Positions 8,873 to 18,846 are shown, counted from the stretch's first letter. The stretch: 21,375 nucleotides of DNA from Chara braunii (GCA_003427395.1 BFEA01000651.1:591159-612533); one strand, 5' to 3'. The notes: generated from the letters alone by a model not told the origin. Program-made: numbers and translations.

Positions 8873-10287
8873 ACTAGCAAATACAACCCTCCGTTGCGGG
8901 TAAAGAAATCAGTAGCCACAGCCGCAAAGCACCGCAAAACACAATAGTGCACACCAGCGGAGGCAACCAACTAACTATATGCAGTAGCGAAAATAATGAA
9001 AGAAGGACTATAGTAGAGGTATAGTAAGCAAGCGTCAAGTGGTCAATAAGCACACAACAAAAGTGCGCTGCCAGTGCACAACAACAAACTTGGCAATGCG
9101 CAAAGCATTTCACAGCACAAAACTTAGCAGTGTGCACAACAATGTGCATGGCAGGCCCTAACACAGTGGGGTGTCGCTTGCACACTCAAAACAACGCCTC
9201 CCAGCAACCAGCACAGTGAGAAAGCAGCCTCGCTGTGTAGTAGCAACCTAAGGATATGCTGGCGTCGCTCATGTAGACTGTCGCCGTAGCTAGGTACGTG
9301 CCTCGTCCTTTTCTCTTTTTTCCCTCTGTATATATTCTGACAGTCTGACTCTGCTCAGAGGACGAGGTTGAGCGCCCAAACCAGAATCATAGCTCAACCG
9401 GGAGGTCCGATAGCACCACGATTACCTCTCCTAGCTGCGCAAAATGAGACCGAATCTTCCCGTAGAAAAGAGAAAGAGTCATCTCATACCCCTCTATGTA
9501 GTCCGGCACCGCAGCTCGAAGTTCGATTCATCCCACATCGCCACTTCTGCCTCTGTAGTTTGTTTCAACAGCAAGATGCGAGCGGATCCTGCTCTCTCTC
9601 TCTAAGGCAACCCGACTCCATGCCCACGACCATACTTACTGAAAACTTATCAAATGAGGATGAATCTTGTGCTAGAACGTGGACGGATCCATCTCCACTG
9701 CAGAGCCCCCTTTCCTCTTTCTTCCTCAATTCCTCCTTCGCTGTTGCCCGTTTGGTCGTTAAGGTAAGTTCTCTTTCACACTCTCCCCTTCTCATGCTCG
9801 TTCGTACCGCGTTTTCTGACTACTGTCCCAAACCTGTAAATTGAGAAACTCTATGAATCTTCCAGTGAAATTATGGGAAGATACACTTTAAGCCTAATGC
9901 AGAAGTCTACGTAATGTAAGTAATTCTCTCTATCCCTTCTCTTTTGATCCTTATTATCACCTTCATTCCCCTTCGTCTCTCTTTTTTTGTAATGCACATG
10001 GTCGCAATCCCGACTAGATCTGTGGTACAAAATGCACCAAGAATCAACCATAGCCAGGGGCAACGTGTGACGGAATCGGTATGTTCTCCGTCATAGGGAG
10101 CTAGCAATTGGCCCTATCAAGGGCGACCACAATGTGCCCTCACTCCGCTACTCAACGAATCGACAAAACGTGAACGAGCCTCCCTTGAAAGGAGCTTCCC
10201 TCGAAATTTCCTCATCGGCTTACCGTGCAACCTTCACCCTCTGTTATGACCGCCCTGCCAGGTTAATCTCCTCTTTCCTTCTCCGTC

Positions 10288-10324
10288 GAATGTACCCGGC
10301 GCAAATTTGCGCCTGGGTCCATTC
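10288..10324. repeat. Palindromic hairpin, copy 1
   Basis: GGCGCAAATTTGCGCC forms the perfect centre of a longer near-palindrome reaching GAATG on the left and CATTC on the right, with one base offset and a mismatch between. A diverged copy lies at 11034-11068. Confidence 0.65.
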
Positions 10325-11033
10325 CTCCCACCTTTTACCTCCGATGCTACGCGGTCCTCAGCGCCTTAGCGCTCTACGGTCCAACTACCTTCGGAGACGC
10401 CTCGCACATTGCCAATTACTCCGTTGTCCGGCCGGCCCATCCGCCTCAATACCTGACCCGACAGCGACTTGCACCCGGCTTCACTCGTGTTCTACGCAAC
10501 CTCTGACTATCATAGCACCAAAACTAACACTCTAACACAAAAACTAACACGACCAATTGACTCGCCCGGGGTCAAAACCTCGGGATAAAACCCGTACCTC
10601 GCTCGTTCCCAAGTGGGAAATAGACAAAGCCGATTTTCTCCCAGTTTAGATAGTGCATGCCGCGCGCAGACTCTACAACCTGTACCGAACAAACCGTTGC
10701 TCGAATGCAAGAACTGGCGTGCCCAATCTCTCTGTAATGCCTCGAACCCCCCATTTCACATCTTTACTCACCCGTTTTCATCAAGGGACGGGCGAGTTAC
10801 ACCATTTTTACTTATTCCATGACCGTTTTCTCGGCACCTCCGCGCACCTCATTTTCTTTCTACCCCTTAATCTACTAATTTACTACTAAAACTAATGCCA
10901 AATTCCGGTTCGCCTGGCTCCAAAACCTCAACTTCGGCTCTTCCCTCGCCTGATTCTGTCAAGAATCGGACGAGGTATTCATTCTCCCTTCCCCCAAGCT
11001 TCTTTTCCATCGTGTTCTCCTTTCTTACCTACA

Positions 11034-11068
11034 GATGTATCTGGCACGAAATCGCGCCCAGGTGCATC
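11034..11068. repeat. Palindromic hairpin, copy 2
   Basis: GATGTATCTGGCACG pairs with CGCGCCCAGGTGCATC, with mismatches. It shares the layout (ATGTA-CYGGC-CG-AAAT-CGC-CC-GGT) of the palindrome at 10288-10324, and both are preceded by a C/T-rich run. The centre is no longer symmetrical. Confidence 0.5.
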
Positions 11069-11678
11069 TGCCATCATACCAGCCTGTTCAACGAATATGG
11101 GTTGCATGCAGCTATTGCCGCGGGCTTCAATCAGCGCCCCCTCTTCTTATCCCGCTCTACTTCACACAATGGCTCACCATCTCTCCAATGCCCACCGGCA
11201 TGCTAACACTCAAACCTCTCGCCCCAGACGGACGACACATTCCCTGGTTGTGCCCTGCTCCTCACTTCTTCTGCTGTGAGCGCAACTTCTTGACAGCCGC
11301 CGATCCCACAGCGGTCGGGAAGCGCTCAGAGCAGCTCGACTGTCTCAAAGGAAGCTCCAGAGAACGCAAGCCACTAGACGGTTCGATTCGCCCTTATACC
11401 CAAGTTCGACGAACGATTTGCACGACAGTACTGCTGTGAGCCTCCCCACAGTGCCCTTGGCCCACTATGCTCAGCCTTGTTCACTGTCCTTTCGGGTCCC
11501 AACCGGACACGCTCACAATCAAACCTCACACAGCAGATAGTGGGACAGGGCGGTATGCCCCCAGTTGTGGCGTCCCAGCCAAACACCCCACCTGACGATG
11601 TCTTTCGCTTGGATCGGACAGGCGACAAGGACCTGCGTCCTGGACTGAGGAACAAGGGCGGCCCCTTCTTACGAAATA

Positions 11679-11709
11679 AAATAATAATAATAATAATAAA
11701 TAAATAAAA
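11679..11709. repeat. (AATA)/(AAT)n A/T-rich microsatellite
   Basis: A run of AAT repeats passes into AAATA and A-rich sequence. It could be the 3' tail of a plus-strand element, but no body was recognised. Confidence 0.75.
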
Positions 11710-11778
11710 AAAGACCGGTAGTTGAATTTTCACTTGTGCCGTAAAGCTCCCACTCGAACTTGCCTGACCAACTGTAGT

Positions 11779-11843
11779 GGAGCTCGAACTTAGGTCTGGG
11801 TTTCAACAGTTGGGGGTTGTACTAACTGTGCTAGCCAGCGGGT
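11779..11843 (-). repeat. tRNA-like SINE remnant, unit 1
   Basis: On the minus strand an A-box-like TAGCACAGTTAGTA is followed about 43 nt later by a B-box-like AGTTCGAGCTCC, the spacing of a tRNA. The anticodon-loop position reads AACTGTTGAAACC. The stems do not pair well and no acceptor stem forms, so this is not a functional tRNA gene. It is best read as a piece of a tRNA-derived SINE. Confidence 0.5.
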
Positions 11844-12003
11844 CTCAGTGTTGGTTCCAAACCTATGACACCAGCTCATTAGCGTGCCCGCGTTCAGTTT
11901 CCACAACAGATCCGAGTCGAGGTTGGCGGAAGACGCACCTGCAAACGGTTCTCGCCACTCAGGTTTCCTCCACTTCGTGGGCTAACCCAATGAGTTTGCA
12001 TGT

Positions 12004-12068
12004 ATGTTGAACTCCTCAGCCCACGGTTTCAACAGTTCATGGGCGTATCAATTGAGCTACACCCGTTG
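12004..12068 (-). repeat. tRNA-like SINE remnant, unit 2
   Basis: On the minus strand GTAGCTCAATTGATACG (A-box-like) is followed about 45 nt later by GAGTTCAAC (B-box-like). The same AACTGTTGAAACC as in unit 1 lies between. Here it is enclosed by a 7-bp stem, GCCCATG/CGTGGGC, with a 12-nt loop. There is no acceptor stem. It is 225 bp from unit 1 in the same orientation, so the two may form a dimeric or duplicated element. Confidence 0.5.
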
Positions 12069-12079
12069 GTCCCCACACA

Positions 12080-12863
12080 CAACTCCTGTACCAACATTGT
12101 CCCCGCGTGCCAGAAACGGGACCGACAACTAAAAATAACTAGAGAAAGATAAAAATAAAAGTAAAAATAAAAACATGAGCATCGCGAACTCGCGCTTTGG
12201 GGAAGGGAGACCGTTGATGCCCTTCTCAGTTATGTCGACCGGGCTCATGGATGGGCCCGGCAACAAAACCAAGGGGGATAGCCCCGTCGGGCCCTCAACC
12301 CTTCGGTATCTTCAATCACTCCACCGTTCCATCGCCGTATGTTGCCGCCCTCGATCCCCATACCTCCGCCTTGAAAGTTCATTGTCATAACTATTAGTGC
12401 TATGCCCAAGGCTGGCATTGGCACTAGAAGAAGCCCATATAAATGGGTATTGCTACACATACGGATCCGCTACTCCAAGATCACTCCTTCGGCCTGTCAA
12501 CTAAGTCAACGGCCATCAACCTTCCGCGTCCACCACGCGGAGATCCCTACTCGCGTTCTATTCTCTCTCGCATGCTCCAATTACCGCCCAAAAGCAACAT
12601 TCAGTCTGATGTCGTCTTCCGTATGTGCGTACACGCACCATGGTTACTTCAACATAAAGAAAACCTTCCTAGTTTTAATCAAAATTTTCAAAAATATTTT
12701 TTTTTACCGGCGGGAACGCCGACTTTATAACATCAAAATAAGAACCATCACGTGCGCCTCAAAATTGTACGCCCACATACTCTCTACTTTTAGTCAACCA
12801 TTCAGTCAGCATGAAAAAAATGCAACCGTGACTCGTACAGTGTAATCAAATTTCGAACAAAAC
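12080..12863. other. Non-coding stretch, no gene seen
   Basis: There are A-rich imperfect repeats (AAAATAAAAGTAAA-like) near 12125-12175, then mixed sequence. Open frames at 12402-12845 show no domain. No RNA gene was recognised. Confidence 0.4.
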
Positions 12864-13360
12864 TTGTTTTCTGTCACTTGCAAAAACCGGGGCGGATACC
12901 TTTGTAAGGGTATTCGCGCTGACAGCGCGAAGAAACTTCCCCCTGCTCGCAAACCCTATTCCATGCTGCCACTGCCGAGGAAAAACACCTCGGCCCCAAC
13001 CTGGAACAGACCCCCTCCTTCCCCCCCATCCGCAAAGGCATCAAATTCCCTCCTAGAGGATACATTCGCCCTCCCCTTATCCCTATCTGCCCCCGCCGGG
13101 GTTGAAGGCGACCAACTCTCCCACCCCGGCCCCAGACAAGGATAAACCACAAATCTGCCCCACCCCCGACAGGGCAGCCACCTCCCACGTTGCAACGCCC
13201 CTGTAAAGTAAGGCTCCCCAATACCAACCCCCACCCTTCCCCCAATAATCCAAACCGTGACCAGAGAAGCCCTATCCCGACTGAAGCACACCCAACAGAC
13301 GAAGCGGCCATTTAGCCTAGAGAAAAATCTCATGAGGTGGAACCACTCAAGAGAGTGAAC
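12864..13360 (+). pseudogene. Possible broken proline-rich reading frame, product unknown
   Basis: One plus frame is open from 12864 to 13145. It then continues with two stops (13144-13146 and 13207-13209) to a final TGA near 13358. The first part is Pro/Ser-rich and the end is basic and helix-like (TREALSRLKHTQQTKRPFSL). The minus strand is also partly open (12874-13333) because the sequence is C-rich and lacks stops. It could be a degraded ORF of a repeat, or chance. No domain was recognised. Confidence 0.2.
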
Positions 13361-13450
13361 ATGAAAGAAGGAAAATCATGATGAAAGTGCCAGAAAAGAA
13401 AATACTAATTGTTGACAAGAACGGTGCCTTAAGACAAAGGGTTATAAGGA

Positions 13451-13765
13451 GAGTATTGGCGAGCGAACTCACTTGCAGATGATATCGGTAATGACCCCCT
13501 AGTGAGAGATTGGATTAATGATGATTTTTATAAGGATGATAGTAATGATGATGATAATGATATCGATGATACTGCCAGAGATGTGGTAATGACGATGATG
13601 GTATTGAGGACTTATGATTGGATGGGTGACAGAGAACAATACCCTAAGATTGAAGATTTTAAGGATGATATTGGCGAGCAGACTCGCCTGCAGATGATAT
13701 CGGTGACATCCCACTAATAAGGACTCAGGAGTGCAGTTAAGGGAATTATTTTATAAGGATGATGG
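13451..13765 (+). repeat. About 215-bp tandem duplication, diverged
   Basis: ATTGGCGAGC with ACTCRCYTGCAGATGATATCGG occurs at 13455 and again at 13670. The following ATAAGGATGAT occurs at 13530 and 13753. The offsets of 215-223 bp show an unequal tandem duplication within the GAT-rich region. Confidence 0.75.
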
Positions 13766-14225
13766 TGATGAGATTGATAATCATGATGATGGTGATGCTA
13801 CAAATGGTGGTAATGACGAGCAACACTGTGATGATGACGCTTGGTAATGACAAAGCCCACACAGAATGTAATGATGATTAGAATGACGAGCAAACCTAAT
13901 GGTGATGAAAAAACGACTAATCACACCCTTTCCTTAAGTGATGATAAGAGATAATATCCTAATGATGACAACTAACGTCATGATGATGCTAGCAAACCTT
14001 GATGATGATGATGACGAGCATCAACTTGATAACGAACAGCGCGCCTGATAGCCTCATTATGATGGCGATAACTGTGCCTTGATTATACGTGATGACAAGT
14101 CCAAGCTGTGCCCCTGATGTCGAGCAATACCCCTGACAGGAAGCCGTGGGGTGATGTCGAATCGCGACTTGGTAGTGATGGTGATGGCAAGGATGATGGC
14201 GAGCAGTATGGCAATGACAGATCGT
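13510..14225. repeat. GAT-rich degenerate tandem repeat region
   Basis: The sequence is dominated by GAT/AAT triplets, with a recurring GATGATGACGAGCA-like module (near 13815, 13880, 14000-14020, 14122 and 14190). Frames through it give Asp-rich or His/Ile-rich strings and are not taken as genes. Confidence 0.75.
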
Positions 14226-14465
14226 TACTGAAATCACTCACACTTCAGGATACCTAGGGCTAACTCCACTGTGCTCCACAGACATCGACATAGCCAACGC
14301 CTCTCAGGCCAAATGCCACGTGCAGCAACGCAGCGGCAATGGAATGAAACGTGGAACTCCCAGAAACTGAACGTCACTGGGAGTCAGACCAACTGCCACA
14401 TCAGCTTGTGACATGGTGTGGTCAAGCGCCTGCAGTCTCCTGCGCATGCGCTAAGCGCCAGGGCT

Positions 14466-15106
14466 TCAAAAAGAAGGGCCACCATCGCCGTCGCGCGCCG
14501 TTGCCTTGAGTACGTAGCGTCGGCCGGGGGCGCACTCCGTCCGGCTATTAAACTCCCATATTCTCATTTCTTTCAAAGTGTCGACCTCCATCTGATGCAT
14601 CTGTTTGAGATCCTTGTACTCAACACGTACAGTAGGAGTCTTCGCAGGAGTTTGCCGAGGGTGGATGGTAGCTTGTGCACTTGGCGTTGATAACGCCACA
14701 CAACCATGTTTAGAGTCAGGCCGTATCGCCTCTTGTCTCTACGCTTCGGCTTCCGCATGTGCATCGTCCCTGGCAATTCGAAGAACCTCCATTTCTTTCT
14801 CCAAAGTCTCCAACCGTCATTTTGCAGATAGCGCTTCTTCAAGTTGAATTTCATTCGCTCCTATTCAGCAAGTAACTTAGCAAGCACATCATCATTCCCA
14901 CATTTAGTCGCATCCATATGAACAGCAGTCGCACGAGCTGTTTCCACTTTTCGTGAAGCATCAACTTCCTCCAACTTTTTCCAGGAGAGTGCCATACACA
15001 CACTGTCTAATTTACTGTTCATTGACTCCATCAATTGTCTATGAAAGTCCTCAATTTCTTCTCTATCCTTCGCTCTTCGTTCCTCATCTTCTCGTTCCTT
15101 CTTCAT
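14466..15106 (-). pseudogene. Decayed gag-like coiled-coil protein of a retroelement
   Basis: From 15106 to 14861 the minus strand encodes a highly charged helix (starting MKKEREDEERRAKDREEIED) that ends in a TAG at 14861-14863. The coding sense then continues in another frame: a Leu/Glu-rich coiled coil (NEIQLEEALSAK, then RLETLEKEMEVLRIARDDAH), broken by TGA at 14817-14819 and TAG at 14739-14741. It then reaches a Pro/Thr segment and a last open part (VEYKDLKQMHQMEVDTLKEM) to a TGA at 14466. At least one frameshift and two or three stops show a dead gene. The pattern of charged coiled coil plus a TP-rich link resembles gag-like proteins of repeat families that I associate with Chara braunii; that link is from memory and untested. 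Further upstream (15185-15433) a Cys-X2-Cys (15337-15348) may be the remnant of a zinc knuckle, but its His and last Cys are not visible. Confidence 0.5.
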
Positions 15107-15724
15107 CTTCTTTTCTTCAGGTTGCTTGTTCTTCTCACATTCTACTTATACATCATTCCTGATCTTTTTTTTTTTTTGTTGAAATCACCCCCTCCGGTGA
15201 TAGTGGCGCTGATAAGAGCAGACACCACTACCACTTGGGGAGAGGCCCTGATCTTCATATCCGCAACCGTCACTTTCAGAAACTCGAGCCGCTGCCTTAC
15301 TTGGTACTGTCGTTACCCTTCTGGTAACTACCTGCCACATTGGTAACACCAACGGCCGCTGACGCAGAACTAGAGGGCAAAGTAAGTAACGGAGGTGGTC
15401 GAGCAGGGACAATGGCAGAGTTTGAGTGAGCAATGGGGTAAGAGGGTTTGGGATCCAAGTACGAACAATAGTACCCTAGAGCTGCGCTAGTGTTAGCGCC
15501 CTAATGCCGGCCGCACCCGGCTTGACCAGCGTGCTGGAGAGGTAATCCCCCTCCAGGCCGTTGGGCCTGTGCACGCGCCTGACACATGGCCGTGGCTTTC
15601 AGCTTGCCACGTGCCACCTGTCGTTTGGTGGCGTGGATGCCCCGCGATGCGTGAACAGGGGAAGCGCCAGCCGTGATTGATTGGAGGTTACTGCACAATA
15701 GCGGTGCAGTTCTTTGAGCGAGCC
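15107..15724. other. Region between the gag-like pseudogene and the 259-residue frame
   Basis: This holds an A12-13 run on the minus strand (15167-15178) and the possible zinc-knuckle remnant at 15337-15348. It also has GC-rich sequence with a minus frame (15501-15698) rich in Ala, Arg and Gln that I do not recognise. No promoter motif can be claimed. Confidence 0.35.
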
Positions 15725-16146
15725 ATGGCTACCATGGAGGAGATTTTGGAGAGGGAGCTACATCTTGGAGCGAACGAATGGCTGATTACCTTGGAGAACG
15801 GACGCAGATGGCTACAGGAGATTGTGAGGGACATGTCTTTGTGGCTGCAAGTGGAGCCAGAGGTCGGAGGGGGTGCGATTTTTCTGGCTGGTTGGCTGAA
15901 GGATAGAAGTGAGGACATGCTGGAGATCATCTGGGAGCTGGAGGAGGGGCCGGATCCTCGGCTTGACGTCTGCATCGATTGGAGGAGGGCAGATGGCATC
16001 ATGTCTGTCTGCAAAACCCTCTTCAATGAGGGTCGCGATCTGTGTGCTCTTCTGGAAGACCGGGTGGAGGGCGATATTCATGGTGAGGAGGCGCACGTGG
16101 CAACAGAGGTAACAACGTTAACATCAAGACCAACAACAACATCAGT

Positions 16147-16201
<55 letters not shown>

Positions 16202-16504
16202 TCGACACCGGCGATATTGGAGGCCGCGAAGACAACGAGGATCACGACGCCAATACCGATCATATCAACGACATCATCTATGGCGGCGCCTGCAGTGTTG
16301 GAGGCGGCTAACAACAACAACAACAGCATCAACAACAACAACAATAACAACGACAACAACAATAATGACAATAACAACGACAACATCAACAATACCATTG
16401 ACAACAACAACGGCGACAATAACAACAACAACAACGGCTTCTGCGTGGTGTCTCTCCCTGTTGTTCTGCATTTCTTCGCTACACAGCGGGTGGGAGTGGG
16501 ATAA
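15725..16504 (+). CDS. Hypothetical protein with helical N-terminus and Thr/Asn-rich C-terminal half
   Basis: ATG at 15725 (gccATGG, a good eukaryotic context, with a second ATG at 15734) opens 259 codons ending in TAA. The frame is open a further 16 codons upstream without an ATG. Residues 1 to about 125 are acidic and predicted helical, with regularly spaced Leu/Trp (for example ITLENGRRWLQEIVRDMSLW), and show no low complexity. This half is the best coding-like segment of the window. Residues from about 135 are almost pure Thr (ACA codons), a short linker follows, and then an Asn-rich tract (AAC codons) with scattered Asp, Ile and Ser. The end reads GFCVVSLPVVLHFF. I recognise no family. 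The repeats are (AAC)n microsatellites read in two frames, so the true gene may end or splice before them. The N-terminal half could also be a capsid-like or coat-domain relic of a retroelement, given the gag-like pseudogene next door; that is speculation. Confidence 0.45.
16146..16201. repeat. (AAC)n microsatellite, block 1
   Basis: Nearly pure AAC repeats with one CGA interruption, read as Thr in the overlapping frame. Confidence 0.95.
16311..16435. repeat. (AAC)n microsatellite, block 2, interrupted
   Basis: AAC repeats with frequent substitutions (AAT, GAC, ATC, GGC), read as Asn in the overlapping frame. The interruptions favour Asp, Ile and Ser codons without stops. Confidence 0.92.
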
Positions 16505-17340
16505 ACGACGACCCTCCACTGATTGGGATTGCCCGGCCTCCAATCCCCAATCATGATGATGTGTAGGGGTAGGTTGTTTAGGGTATTGTGCATGGGTGTG
16601 TTTTGGCTGTTGGGTTGCTTGATGGAGATGGTCTCACTTAGGGTTTTGGTCATGTACGCAGGAGGTCAATCCTTCCCTTCTCCGGGGAAGTAATCAATGC
16701 CTTCTGCTCTATGGGGAGATAAACAAACTTAACGAACACCCTCACATATCATTGGATGCATAGTATGGCATCCTTTCATATCATTGTACAAGGGATGCTG
16801 GACCCGATTTCCAGCTGACGCCATACTTAAAACACGAAGCCACTCGTTCACGTAGTGTAATTCCTACGGAGGTTACTTCGTGAGTTGAAGAAGTGTGCAT
16901 ATCAGCAAACAACTTCGTCAGTAATCACCACATGAGATCAACCAGGGAGCAAGAGAGTGGAATGGAAAGAAGGAGAGGAAAGGAAGGAGAAAGAGTAAGA
17001 CAAAGGAATAATACGCAAATAGCTCCCAAACGCGACATTCGTAAAAATGTAACATGAAAAGCACAACTGTATGACCCGACTAGTTTCAGCTGACCCGCCA
17101 ATCAGCTATCATCAGGGGTCTTGGTCGTCATCGTCGCAAGTACAACAATGGTTGACCACAGCGTATATATCCTAGTCAAGTGACAGAAAATAACTTCAGA
17201 AGTGTCCAGAAGACCGACTATACTACCAATAAAAAAAGCTAACGGGGAACGGGATGGAGCCTTCGACTTAAACGAGAGCCTTAGGTCCTACAGTCAGAAA
17301 AAAGAAAAAACCCAGATCGAAGGCTAATTTCCTACACTCA
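16505..17340. other. Non-coding stretch, no gene seen
   Basis: No RNA gene, domain or notable repeat was recognised. A purine-rich block lies at about 16950-17005. GATCGAAGGCTAATTTCC-like sequence near 17315-17335 precedes the minisatellite. Confidence 0.4.
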
Positions 17341-17349
17341 GATCAAGAG

Positions 17350-17612
17350 ATCAAGTCTCCAAAGAAACGTTATACCAATGAGACCTGGGACAGACCAAGG
17401 ATCGAATCTCCAGAAAGACTTGTATAGATACCACCAGGCCCTGAAACAGTCCAGGGATCGAAACCTTCAAAAAAGACTGACGTACATATCATCAGACCCT
17501 GAAACAGACCAGGGCTCGAGCCTCCGAAAAAGAGACTGGCATAGATATCATCAAACCCTGAAAACAGACTAAGGATCCAGCCTCCGAAAAACTTGCGTAG
17601 ATACCGTCAGTG
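17350..17612 (+). repeat. 57-60 bp minisatellite, about five units
   Basis: Units begin with ATCRA-CTCC-like sequence at 17350, 17401, 17458, 17515 and 17575. Each carries an AGACTTG-TAGATAYCAYCA-like block and CCCTGAAACAGACCAGGG. The period is 57 for two steps, a multiple of three, which keeps a 64-codon plus frame (17378-17572) open; that frame is a repeat artefact. Confidence 0.85.
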
Positions 17613-17834
17613 ATTAAGTATTCCCCCTGATATTGAATACCTCAAGGCCATCGCCCTTTTTTTTTTTTTTTCCCACTACTGAACAAATGTGCAAAATGAG
17701 GATGAATCTTCTGGTAGAACATAGGTAGATACACTGCTAGTAGTTTAGAGCTTGAAATTCAGTTTGTTTTTCTTTTTTTTTCTCCTGCGATCAAAGAATC
17801 TCGGCTCTTTACCCGGGACTCCCTGTCCATCCAT

Positions 17835-18299
17835 TCAGATCTTGGGTCCGATCCCCACTGGTCTCATGTAGCTTCCTCTGAAGCTTAGCGCCTGCCACCG
17901 AGAGATAGCCCATTGGTTCCCCCGAGCGGCATTGAGCAGTGACTGCTGATGGTCGTAGGGGGAGAGGACCGGAGGAGAGGTACAGCGCTGACTGCTGATG
18001 TTCGCAGGGGGAGGGGACCAGAGGGGAGGTACAGCGACTGGCCCATCGAAGACCTCGATCCTGATGCTACCGGCTGACCCCTTGCCGGTATCGCCCACCT
18101 GCAGGTCAGGTGCAGCCCCTGCAGGTTCCCTCGTTGGAGACTTGGACACGGGCTGGCTGCTACGGGGTTCCCCCAACTTCCCCGTAATACTATAATGATG
18201 AATAAAAAAGGCCTGAAAGGCAGTCCTGTCCAGATTTGACAAGTACTTGCCATTGCCTTTCACAGCTGTAGATCCATTGCAAGTGAAAATTAAATGTCA
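17835..18299 (-). CDS. Unknown open frame, possible exon or repeat-encoded fragment
   Basis: The minus strand is open from just after a TGA near 18300 to a stop at 17835, over 150 codons. There is no ATG near the start, only a GTG at 18263. A CAG at about 18265-18267, following a C/T-containing stretch, could be a splice acceptor. The first part looks protein-like (YLSNLDRTAFQAFFIHHYSI); the rest is Pro/Ser-rich. A second minus frame is open over the same region, and an internal 49-bp tandem duplication (17941-18036) shifts the frame. I recognise no domain, so a gene is uncertain. Confidence 0.25.
17941..18036. repeat. 49-bp tandem duplication
   Basis: GACTGCTGATGGTCGTAGGG (from 17941) and GACTGCTGATGTTCGCAGGG (from 17990) start two 47-bp copies ending GGTACAGCG. 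They differ at only a few bases. The period is not a multiple of three. Confidence 0.9.
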
Positions 18300-18548
18300 A
18301 CCTCATTCTTTGGAGGTCAGAGGCTCGGCAAAAAGAAAATGTTTGGGCCTTATGGGCCAGCTTGTACAAAGAAAACAAAAAAACTCCCTATCAGAGGCGC
18401 GGAGCAATCACATGCCTTCAGTGTGTTTTATTTGTTTTTCTTTTTCACTTTTATCCTTTTTTTTCTTTTTTTTATAAATAATTTGGACCATTTCTCGATT
18501 TATGCGTGTCATCCTTGCGCAGGGGCCATGCTAAACTTCTCTGTATCG

Positions 18549-18846
18549 AGAATAGGCTTATGTTGACTTGTTGATTTTGTTGCCCTGTAGAAACTAGCTG
18601 TTGTTATTAAACCTGTCGTATGTTGAATCAGTACTAGGGTTGGATGATCAGGGTTTGCAGCTATTTGCTAGTATTTTTTTCATGGATCTTAGGGTTTGCA
18701 GTCACACAGTGGTCCTATCTTAGGGCTTGACCGGTGATGTCTCGCCCTTCGATGGGGCCAACTACCTCTTGTGAGGGACGCCAGGCCCGTTTCCTGGCTT
18801 ATTGAAATATACGGGACGCCGGGCCCGGTTCCCGGCTGCCTTTCTT

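Larger units (their letters stand above)
8912..11678. other. Long stretch without a firm gene; two related palindromes
   Basis: Open frames exist on both strands (for example 10134-10535 plus). That one opens only from GTG, and none has a recognisable domain. The sequence is mostly C/T-rich on the plus strand. Two related palindromes lie at 10288-10324 and 11034-11068 and are listed separately. I see no RNA gene. Confidence 0.4.

Noticed and set aside
10134-10535. 133-codon plus frame
   Set aside because: It opens only from GTG, has no recognised domain, and lies in C/T-rich sequence with few stops.
13502-13717. Asp-rich plus frame and its minus-strand His/Ile-rich partner
   Set aside because: Both are translations of GAT-rich repeats.
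16023-16653. Long minus frames rich in Val/Leu opposite the AAC repeats
   Set aside because: They are GTT/TTG readings of the (AAC)n tracts on the other strand; low-complexity shadow frames.
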